Below are positions 42,517 to 49,842 of a DNA stretch of 64,000 nt, one piece after another (the stretch's first letter is position 1; each line of letters begins with the position of its first letter). The notes under the pieces were generated by a model. That model searched no databases. It saw only the letters and a list, made by a program, of their open reading frames with translations, and was not told where the DNA came from. Both the position numbers and the translations under genes were made by a program. This DNA is from an uncultured Eisenbergiella sp. (GTDB lineage Bacteria; Bacillota; Clostridia; Lachnospirales; Lachnospiraceae). Location of the stretch: positions 166,246-230,245 of the forward strand of contig CAJUEL010000001.1 of the NCBI GenBank assembly GCA_910585455.1, given 5' to 3'.

Positions 42517-43722
42517 TTACACACTCTCCCCATAAATGTCCACAAGCTTCCTGCAATATTCTTCCACGGAATCAAAAACCGCATTCCTGCAGTTTTCCGT
42601 ATATTTCTGCAATCTGTCCCGATCCTGCCAGAGCGCCTGTATTTTTTCCCGAAGCTGCTGCCCGTTTCCGCCCGTAAACAGCTCTCCGGTCTCCCCATCC
42701 CGTATCAGCTCCGGCGTTCCGCCCAGATCGGAAGCGATAACAGGCGTTCCGTACGCCTGCGCCTCCATCACCGCAAAAGGACAATTCTCATACCATTCCG
42801 AGGGAAAGACAAAAAAGCGGGCTTTCCGAACAGTATCCTCCAATGCCTTTCCCTTTAAAAATCCCCGGTTCTCTATATTGGAAACCTTCTCCACCTCTGC
42901 TTCCATCGGTCCGCTCCCGGCAAACACAAAGGGAATTTCGGGCAGGCTGCGGCAAACCTCTAACAGCGTTCCCGTGCCTTTTTCCTGACAAAAACGACCA
43001 AAATATAATACATAGTCTTCCTTTTGCGTCTCCCGTCCGGCCGCGCTTTCCACAAAATTATGAAGCGCTATCGTCCGCCCTGCCAGATCCATACTGGTAT
43101 CCAGCTTTTCTTTCATAAAATTGCTCGGACAAATGATCCGGTCAATCTGCCGATACGTATGCAAAAGCTGATACAGCTTTCCCTCTGCGCTCCCCAAAAT
43201 GCTCTTTACCTTTGAGCCGTGAATGCAGCTATGCTTCGTACAGTTGCCCGGATGCCCTCCCAGACATCTGTCGCAAAGCTCCCCGCTTCCCGGCAGCATC
43301 ATCAGATGATTCGGACATACCAGCTGATAATCATGGGCGGTAAATATAATTTTAACCGGCCGCTTTATTTCCCGTTCAAATTTCCTGACTTCATAAATGA
43401 TTGAAGGCGTCAGCTGGAAATTAAAATTATTCAGATGCACCACATCCGGCATGAAATCATCCAGAACACGGCGGATCCTTTGCCGCGCTTCACGGGAATA
43501 GATAATCCGGAACGGATAGAAAAGCTTCTGCAGCTTTCCCGTATGAAAATCCATGCCGGAGGTGTAGCTCTCCGCCGCATTTCCCACGATTCGCCCTTCA
43601 TGCTCCATGCCGAAATACTGCACCTGATGTCCCATTTTACAAAGCTGCTTTCCGATTTCAAAAATATAGGTTTCCGAACCTCCGTTTGGATATAAAAATT
43701 TATTGACAATCAGAACTTTCAT
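42517..43722 (-). CDS. GT4 family glycosyltransferase
   Basis: The 401-residue GT-B enzyme opens MKVLIVNKFLYPNGGSETYI and has IFTAHDYQLVCPNHLMM with a following Cys-rich loop (CDRCLGGHPGNC) near 155, ICPSNFMKEKL, YFGRFCQEKGTGTL near 240 and FFVFPSEWYENCPFAVMEAQ near 300. The Cys pair in the N-terminal half is shared by a subset of GT4 enzymes. It adds a sugar to the polymer repeat unit. The start is the second ATG of ATGAGCATG, because AGGGTG is 7 nt from it. It lies downstream of the polymerase gene with a gap of 42 nt. Confidence 0.9.
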   Translation of the reverse strand: MKVLIVNKFLYPNGGSETYIFEIGKQLCKMGHQVQYFGMEHEGRIVGNAAESYTSGMDFHTGKLQKLFYPFRIIYSREARQRIRRVLDDFMPDVVHLNNFNFQLTPSIIYEVRKFEREIKRPVKIIFTAHDYQLVCPNHLMMLPGSGELCDRCLGGHPGNCTKHSCIHGSKVKSILGSAEGKLYQLLHTYRQIDRIICPSNFMKEKLDTSMDLAGRTIALHNFVESAAGRETQKEDYVLYFGRFCQEKGTGTLLEVCRSLPEIPFVFAGSGPMEAEVEKVSNIENRGFLKGKALEDTVRKARFFVFPSEWYENCPFAVMEAQAYGTPVIASDLGGTPELIRDGETGELFTGGNGQQLREKIQALWQDRDRLQKYTENCRNAVFDSVEEYCRKLVDIYGESV

Positions 43723-43764
43723 GCTCATTCACCCTTCACGCAACATACCGGCAGGCCTGCATCA

Positions 43765-45381
43765 TCACCTTCCGGCCACCGCACTTTTTCCTTCTGCCCG
43801 CTTCCATCCGGCAACGATATAGCCCCCTGCCAGCAGGAATATACCTGCCATTCCTCCCACAACCGCGCTGCCTGCCAGATCCCTGATCCTTTCCAGGCGC
43901 ACGATCATTCCCGTAAGCTCAAACATTTCCCCATCCGGCCCCCGGTATCCCAGCACCAGACTGTTAAAATCCTCCGGCAGGTTATCCATATCCAGCGTCA
44001 CCCTTTCTTCACTGCGATAGTCCGTATCCTGCCGGGATACATAGACGCTGTCCCATTGCTTTCCCGCCATGCTGCCAAGCCCTGCGCCCACTGCCGCAAG
44101 CACCGCTCCCGCAACCAATATCTGTTTTCCATGCCTTTTCATGCACTCTACTCCGGCAGGCAACCCCTCCGGCAAACAAAAGCGCACTTCCTTCTCTCCG
44201 AAGGGCAAAAGGACAAAGGACCGGTTCCAAAGCCCTTCCTTTTTCCCCGTCCGCAAAATATCCGTAAATAACGCTTCTCCCAAAAAGAAAAACAGCAGAT
44301 TTTTAAAGGAAAGATTGAATAAAAACTGCTCCGTCACCCCTGCCAGAATGATTGCCAACGTAATCGCCAGCTCCTTTTTCCGGTTTGTCCTGCCAAAATG
44401 ATAGACCAGGTATAAAAATCCCGCCACAAACAAGGTAAAACCGGCCACGCCATAATACATCAGCAAATAAGCAAAGGAGCTGTCCAAAGTCACACGCCCG
44501 TTTCCGGTAAAAACCGTGTTTGTCCCAAAGGCGGACACCGGATGCTCATGAAAGATATTATATACCAGTTCAAAACGATAAGACAATAATTCGTTCAAAA
44601 ACATGAACAGCCTGTGATTATGCCCCTCCAGCCATAATGGGCCCACAATCGGAAACAGAATCAACAACGCGGCGGCAACCGTAAAGAGAACGCTTTCCGG
44701 CAAATATAACCGCTTCCGGCAATCCAGATATAAATTCAAAACCAGATAGCCGCTCACGATCAGCACCCCGGTATAGCTGACCGAATAAAGAAAGACGAAA
44801 AAATTTCCGGCAAACAGGAGGGCGGAAGCCTTCCACAGCTTTTTTCCCCGCCATGCAAACACATATAACAGCAACACCACAAATATGAAATAAGAGACAT
44901 GCAGAACATTGGGATGTGTGTAGCCCCAGGACCAGCGCACAATCGGCCCAAGTCCCAGCTTTTCATGAACCACCACCACACCATCTCTGATATGCAGAAT
45001 CCCGGTTACGACAGAGCATGTGAAGGTTACGCCCCAGATTGCGGCGCATAGCTTCATCAGGCGCTTTAGGGGGACGTTTTTCATGCCCGCCAGAATGAGC
45101 ATCGCCCATAACGCTTCGTCTTTTCCGGAGCTGTGGCGCATCACAATGCCCAGAAGAACCAGCAGGGCGATGGTGAGCCATTCCTTTAATGTATGCCTGG
45201 TCAGACAGAGCTTTATGGCAAAGCATGTGAGAGATACCAATGCGCATAACTGAAATAAGCGTTGACCATTGTCCAGACCAACGCCTTTTGCCAGGAACAT
45301 GATGCCAAAAAACAGGTAACAAAAAGCTTCCTCCACTTTTATCGAAATCCTCTTTCCTGTTTTCGTACCGTATTCCCGCAT
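43765..45381 (-). CDS. Wzy-like oligosaccharide polymerase
   Basis: The 538-residue polytopic protein has 10-12 predicted helices. The long extracellular loop around residues 250-300 contains LWLEGHNHRLFMFLNELLSYRFELVY and HEHPVSAFGTNTVF, a pattern of Wzy/O-antigen-ligase-type proteins. It ends with a soluble segment and one last helix. It would join lipid-linked repeat units outside the membrane. No Wzx flippase is seen in the window. The next upstream gene on the minus strand is the BCCT transporter (gap 36 nt), so it may be read together with the phosphocholine genes. Wzy proteins diverge fast, so this call is moderate. Confidence 0.75.
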   Translation of the reverse strand: MREYGTKTGKRISIKVEEAFCYLFFGIMFLAKGVGLDNGQRLFQLCALVSLTCFAIKLCLTRHTLKEWLTIALLVLLGIVMRHSSGKDEALWAMLILAGMKNVPLKRLMKLCAAIWGVTFTCSVVTGILHIRDGVVVVHEKLGLGPIVRWSWGYTHPNVLHVSYFIFVVLLLYVFAWRGKKLWKASALLFAGNFFVFLYSVSYTGVLIVSGYLVLNLYLDCRKRLYLPESVLFTVAAALLILFPIVGPLWLEGHNHRLFMFLNELLSYRFELVYNIFHEHPVSAFGTNTVFTGNGRVTLDSSFAYLLMYYGVAGFTLFVAGFLYLVYHFGRTNRKKELAITLAIILAGVTEQFLFNLSFKNLLFFFLGEALFTDILRTGKKEGLWNRSFVLLPFGEKEVRFCLPEGLPAGVECMKRHGKQILVAGAVLAAVGAGLGSMAGKQWDSVYVSRQDTDYRSEERVTLDMDNLPEDFNSLVLGYRGPDGEMFELTGMIVRLERIRDLAGSAVVGGMAGIFLLAGGYIVAGWKRAEGKSAVAGR

Positions 45382-45417
45382 CGCAATATTCTCTCTTTCC
45401 CCATGTCCTTCTACAGA

Positions 45418-46947
45418 CTATACCTTATCATTATACCCCTCTTTCCCATATTTGTCAGCATCTTTCAAAAAACTGACCACAATCAGTACAATAATCAATC
45501 CAATCGGCAAAGCGGCAATCAAGGACACCGATTGCAGCTGGTTCATGGAATTCTGGGCAAATATCAGCGCGACCGGAAGCACGATGAACATGATAGCCCA
45601 AAAAGTCCTCACCCTTCGATCCGGTTCCTTTCCCACCTCCAGCTTTTTATAGGAATACGAGGAAATCACCATCGTCAACGCATCAAATGTAGTCGAATAA
45701 AACGCGATCATCGTAATAACCAAAAGCAGCAGTCCCAGCTTCGAAAGCGGCATCGTATCAAAAATCAGCAATATCGCTTCCGCTATCGCATTGCCTTCCC
45801 CGATATATCCGGCAATATCCACCCCATGCTTCACCTGCTGGGCGAGTCCGTAATTCCCCAGAATGATGAAGGAAGTAAAGGTGCCCGCCAATCCCCAGCC
45901 ATATCCGCCGAGCACAACATTTTTTATTGTCCTCCCTTTGCTGATGCTTCCTATAAAAAACGGGGTTGCCACACACCAGACCATCCAATAGGACCAGTAA
46001 TAAATCGTCCAGTTCTGCGGAAAAGAGGTTTCCCGCAAAGGATCCATCCAGGTAGACATGCCTATAAAATTCTGAACCATATTTCCAATCGCCGAAAACC
46101 CGGTTTCCAGAATATAGGATGCCTCCCCTCCCAGCAAAAGAAAGTAAAGCAACAGAGCGAAAAAAAGATACGAGCAGATATTGGCAAGCCTTGAAATCCC
46201 CTTCATTCCAAACCAGACCGTCAGCGTATATACCAATGCGATCATGAGCAGAATGACAATTGTCAGCCCTCTGCCGGCAGAAATTCCAAATACCTGTCCC
46301 AATGCCGCCGACAAAAGCGGCGTCGCCAGCGAAAAGGTAGTCGCGGTCCCTGCCAATAGCGCAAATATCGCAATCAGATCGATCACCTTTCCCCAGATCC
46401 CGTCAATCCTTTTTCCCAGCAGCGGTCGGCATGCTTCTGAAAATTTCTGTGCACCGCGCCCGCGCACATGCAGCATAAATCCGAACGCTGCCGCCAGAAT
46501 AATATAAAAGCTCCAGGCAATCGGTCCCCAATGAAAGATCGGGTATGTGGATGCCCACTTCTGAACACCTCCCAGCTGCTCAATAAACGGCTCATTCGCA
46601 TACAATGCCCATTCGCACAGAGAATAGAACAAAATGTCCGCCGCCATCGTGGAGGTGAAGATCATCGTTCCCCACCGGAAGGAAGAATATTCCGGTTTTT
46701 CCGTCGTTCCCAGTCTGATTTTCCCATATCCGGAAAATGCAATATACAGGGAACATAAAAATATCCCGATTCCCAAAACCGCATAATATAAGCCGCAATC
46801 ATCGCCTATAAAGCCCCTGATCACATCCAGCACCACCTGTGACTGTCCGGGCCATATCATAAATACGCAGAATATAGCGCCAACAAACAGCATCGGCACC
46901 AGCGTCGCTACCCAGTCAATCTGTTCCCACAGCTTATCTCTTTTCAT
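45418..46947 (-). CDS. BCCT family transporter (choline/betaine type)
   Basis: The 509-residue protein has 12 predicted helices and the BCCT layout: HWGPIAWSFYIILAAAFGFML near 155, and the central PLRETSFPQNWTIYYWSYWMVWC and GSISKGRTIKNVVLGG near 310-340. BCCT proteins take up choline, betaine or carnitine with Na+ or H+. The lic genes follow directly upstream, so choline import for CDP-choline synthesis (as LicB/BetT do in other bacteria) is the likely job. The ATG at 46947 has GGAGGGAGAAA upstream; the longer frame has no site. It lies 67 nt after the licC stop and is probably in the same operon. Confidence 0.93.
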   Translation of the reverse strand: MKRDKLWEQIDWVATLVPMLFVGAIFCVFMIWPGQSQVVLDVIRGFIGDDCGLYYAVLGIGIFLCSLYIAFSGYGKIRLGTTEKPEYSSFRWGTMIFTSTMAADILFYSLCEWALYANEPFIEQLGGVQKWASTYPIFHWGPIAWSFYIILAAAFGFMLHVRGRGAQKFSEACRPLLGKRIDGIWGKVIDLIAIFALLAGTATTFSLATPLLSAALGQVFGISAGRGLTIVILLMIALVYTLTVWFGMKGISRLANICSYLFFALLLYFLLLGGEASYILETGFSAIGNMVQNFIGMSTWMDPLRETSFPQNWTIYYWSYWMVWCVATPFFIGSISKGRTIKNVVLGGYGWGLAGTFTSFIILGNYGLAQQVKHGVDIAGYIGEGNAIAEAILLIFDTMPLSKLGLLLLVITMIAFYSTTFDALTMVISSYSYKKLEVGKEPDRRVRTFWAIMFIVLPVALIFAQNSMNQLQSVSLIAALPIGLIIVLIVVSFLKDADKYGKEGYNDKV

Positions 46948-47014
46948 TTTCTCCCTCCGCATATCGCTGGCAAAGCCTGCGATACTACACCAATATGTAG
47001 TTTGAAACGCAGTT

Positions 47015-47734
47015 TCAAATTTCCTCCGCAAGCTCCTGATATCCCTGATCAATCTGCGCAAGCTCTTTCAGACTGTCAATTTCCACAATGTCTCCCGGTT
47101 CCATTTCATAAACCCCCAACTGATACTCCTCCGGATGGCAAAACAGCGCCACATCATCCCAGTATATCTGCGTGTTTCTTTTCCTTTCAAACTCCAACTC
47201 CAGATGTGCCTTCAGTTTCCTTCCATCCTCCGCCGTCCATCTGGAAACGCTGTAAAGCTGCCATCCCTTTTTCCCACCTGTGCGGCTGCACTGTGTAACA
47301 ATCCCGTTTTCCACAGTCAGGAGCCACTCATCCGTCGGCTCATCTGTCCAGATACAATTATAACCGGAACGGACAAAGGAAGGGGCAAGAATACGATCAT
47401 GATAAATGATCTGATCTCCATCCAGTATCATGGCATCCTCAAGATGTTCCCGTGCCACATACAGGGAGGATATATTGTTACAGGTATCATAACAGGGATT
47501 TTCTATCAATGAAACACCGGAATATTCCTCTGTCAGACATTGAAACTGCTCTTTTAAATAACCGACAACCACATAGATTTCATGAATTCCATTCCTGTGC
47601 AGTCCCTGAATCGCAGTATCTATCATCCGTTTTCCATTGACCTCCATTAAGGGTTTGGGAACCCGATATGTCAGCGGACGCATTCTCTTCCCGATTCCCG
47701 CCGCCATAATGATTGCGCGCTTCACTTCATGCAT
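47015..47734 (-). CDS. licC: LicC-like cholinephosphate cytidylyltransferase
   Basis: The 239-residue nucleotidyltransferase opens AIIMAAGIGKRMRPLT, the LicC/sugar NTP-transferase loop, and continues VPKPLMEVNGKRMIDTAI and LIENPCYDTCNNISSLYVARE, close to pneumococcal LicC. YWDDVALFCHPEEYQLGVYE is also typical. LicC makes CDP-choline from phosphocholine and CTP. The ATG at 47734 has AAGGAGG upstream and overlaps the upstream fusion gene by 8 nt, so both are translated together. The upstream protein already contains a LicC-like domain, so two nucleotidyltransferases coexist here; one may use another alcohol phosphate. Confidence 0.88.
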   Translation of the reverse strand: MHEVKRAIIMAAGIGKRMRPLTYRVPKPLMEVNGKRMIDTAIQGLHRNGIHEIYVVVGYLKEQFQCLTEEYSGVSLIENPCYDTCNNISSLYVAREHLEDAMILDGDQIIYHDRILAPSFVRSGYNCIWTDEPTDEWLLTVENGIVTQCSRTGGKKGWQLYSVSRWTAEDGRKLKAHLELEFERKRNTQIYWDDVALFCHPEEYQLGVYEMEPGDIVEIDSLKELAQIDQGYQELAEEI

Positions 47735-49508
47735 GTTGATTTTCCTCCTTCTGCAATTCCGGCTGTACAATCCGGTAATATTCCTTTGCAAAACGATATT
47801 GTTTCAACGAATATTCCCCAAATGCTATTCCCAGGCTGAGCTTATATTCACACCAATTGCTCCACAAGAGTCCGCATGCAGCAATATAGCAGTATATCTT
47901 TATTCTCACCTCATCTGAGCAGCCTTCCGGGAAATAAGCACAGATCGCCTCCTCCACATGTTCCCGATCGTACATGGCATAGACACAAAACATGGCGATA
48001 TCCACATGCGGATCCTGCATTCCCGCATATTCCCAATCAATTAACCGGATATCCTCTTCTCCCTTTTCGTTCCGCACAAAAAGAAAATTATCGGGAACTG
48101 CGTCGATATGCGCTAAAACCATCTTTGCTGCATGGGCTTCGATAAACGCCCGCAGGGAATAAACATTTCTTTTGGTTTCTTCATAATCCTTATATGCGGA
48201 AGCCTGCTCTCCCCAAAGTGCCTCATAGAATTCGATCTGTCCAAAAATGTCAAATTTATGTTCCACTTCCAGCCCCATTTCATGGAACTCCCGGAGCTTT
48301 TTCATGCACCTGTTGACATCCCTTTTTTCCTGCGGATCGCACACCCTTGCCCCCTCCAGATATACGGAAATTTTATATCCATTATCCGGATTCAGATATA
48401 TAATATCATCGCAAATTTTCTTTCCAGCAATAACATCATATACCCTGCTTTCCTGTATACGGTTGATCAGTTTGTCTGTCCCTTCTCCCGGAATGCGCAT
48501 TATAAAGCGCTTTTGCCCGCACCGAAACAAAAAAGAGCGATTTGTCATTCCCTTCTTCAGGGCTTCTATCTCCGTGATATTGCTCACATTTTCCCGTAGT
48601 ACTGCAGCGCACAGCTCTATTATATCCGATTTCAGCTGGTCAGATCCGTTGTCAAGTTCCCGAAGCTCCTCATATGTATTGACTTCTACCACTTGATTTG
48701 CTTTCATCACCCGGGCCGGTACCAGCATCCTGTCTTTTCGATACAATGCCTCCTCCCAAAATGCGTTATCATATTTTTCAATTGCGCACATCCGTTCAAT
48801 CTGCTGTCTCACCGACAACGCTTCCTCTTCCAGCAGATAGCATACTCCGACCATGTTGTTTCCCGGTTCTGTTTCCAAAACCCGAACGAGTTTTTTCTTT
48901 CTGTTCACCCTCACATTGCCTGCCCTGGACATCCTGTCATTCACCATATACCAGGAATATAATTCATGCCTGCGAAACGGATTGCAGGCGCACCAGATAT
49001 CACATGGCAGTACATAAGAATTAGAAAGCTTATCCAGAACCTTTGCCAGGGAGTGCAGATTATTCTTCTTCACATAGTCCGGATTTACAATCAGTTCTAC
49101 CCCATATTTATCTATCAGATACTCGTAGTGTTCCTTCATAAAACCAACCACCACATAAATCTGTGAAATGCCTGCTTCTCTCAGTTGCAGGATCAGGCGA
49201 TCTATCAGCTTTTCACCCTTGACCTCCATAAGTCCTTTTGGCATTTCCGTATTAATCGGGATCATCCGCATGCCAAAGCCTGCTGCAAGAATAATTGCAT
49301 TCTTCGGAGCCCGTTTTTCTGCCAAAGCAAATCCCTTTGATGTCACATTCATCCCGTTCTCCAGATATCCGTTTTCCATCATCAATTTTACAGAACGGTT
49401 GACCGTCCCCAAGGAATATCCGCATAGCTGCGCAAGTTCCCTTTGACTGTAGCTCTTTTCTTCCATCAAAACGTTTAAAATATCTAAATCCTGCACGTTC
49501 ACGAACAT
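47727..49508 (-). CDS. HTH-LicC-LicA triple-domain fusion (choline kinase)
   Basis: The 593-residue protein has three parts. Residues 1-60 form a winged helix (SYSQRELAQLCGYSLGTVNR), as in ROK/MarR-type regulators. Residues ~68-300 form an NTP transferase (AIILAAGFGMRMIP). Residues ~305-593 form a choline/aminoglycoside kinase with catalytic HIDAVPDN at 467-474 and IRLIDWEYAG at 488-496. It could phosphorylate choline and convert it to CDP-choline in one protein, and may sense substrate or DNA. The ATG at 49508 or GTG at 49502 are possible starts. It is preceded by a terminator-like hairpin and overlaps licC by 8 nt. Regulator activity is inferred only. Confidence 0.9.
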   Translation of the reverse strand: MFVNVQDLDILNVLMEEKSYSQRELAQLCGYSLGTVNRSVKLMMENGYLENGMNVTSKGFALAEKRAPKNAIILAAGFGMRMIPINTEMPKGLMEVKGEKLIDRLILQLREAGISQIYVVVGFMKEHYEYLIDKYGVELIVNPDYVKKNNLHSLAKVLDKLSNSYVLPCDIWCACNPFRRHELYSWYMVNDRMSRAGNVRVNRKKKLVRVLETEPGNNMVGVCYLLEEEALSVRQQIERMCAIEKYDNAFWEEALYRKDRMLVPARVMKANQVVEVNTYEELRELDNGSDQLKSDIIELCAAVLRENVSNITEIEALKKGMTNRSFLFRCGQKRFIMRIPGEGTDKLINRIQESRVYDVIAGKKICDDIIYLNPDNGYKISVYLEGARVCDPQEKRDVNRCMKKLREFHEMGLEVEHKFDIFGQIEFYEALWGEQASAYKDYEETKRNVYSLRAFIEAHAAKMVLAHIDAVPDNFLFVRNEKGEEDIRLIDWEYAGMQDPHVDIAMFCVYAMYDREHVEEAICAYFPEGCSDEVRIKIYCYIAACGLLWSNWCEYKLSLGIAFGEYSLKQYRFAKEYYRIVQPELQKEENQHA

Positions 49509-49537
49509 TCCCCTTTCTCTTTTTCATGAACACCCGT

Positions 49538-49585
49538 GTAAAAAGAGAACCTGATAGCAGGCTGCAATCCACTTCAGGTCCTCTT
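49538..49585 (-). terminator. Terminator or attenuator upstream of the lic fusion gene
   Basis: On the minus strand a 12-bp stem (AAGAGGACCTGA with TCAGGTTCTCTT, one G-T pair) has a 19-nt loop and runs into CTCTTTTTACAC. It lies between the small membrane protein gene and the HTH-lic gene, only ~30 nt before the latter's start. It ends the upstream unit or attenuates the lic genes; no promoter fits in the remaining gap. Confidence 0.75.
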
Positions 49586-49592
49586 GCCACCA

Positions 49593-49811
49593 TTATTTCT
49601 TTTCTTCTTCCGTCACCTCGACAATGTCCTCTTCCACTTCTTTCCTGGCATTTTCGTCTATGCCCAGGCTATTATTGATCTTCTTTCTGGCCTTTCTCCA
49701 ATAAACCCCAATAACCGCGCCCACAGCAATAACCACACCTGCAATCGCCTGAATTGCATAAGTCATAACCGAAGGATCCAAATACCCTTTCATGCTGACT
49801 AATAACATCAT
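49593..49811 (-). CDS. Small single-helix membrane protein
   Basis: The 72-residue protein opens MMLLVSMKGYLDP, has one helix (MTYAIQAIAGVVIAVGAVIGVYW) near residues 18-40, then a basic stretch (RKARKK) and an acidic tail rich in Glu. It has no known domain. The ATG at 49811 has AGGAGG 8 nt upstream. It lies 31 nt downstream of the YidC-fusion gene on the minus strand, so both are likely in one transcript. It could be a partner or stabiliser of the fusion protein in the membrane; this is inference from linkage only. Confidence 0.72.
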   Translation of the reverse strand: MMLLVSMKGYLDPSVMTYAIQAIAGVVIAVGAVIGVYWRKARKKINNSLGIDENARKEVEEDIVEVTEEEKK

Positions 49812-49842
49812 ACTCTTTTCCTCCTCCATTTCCTTGATGGTT

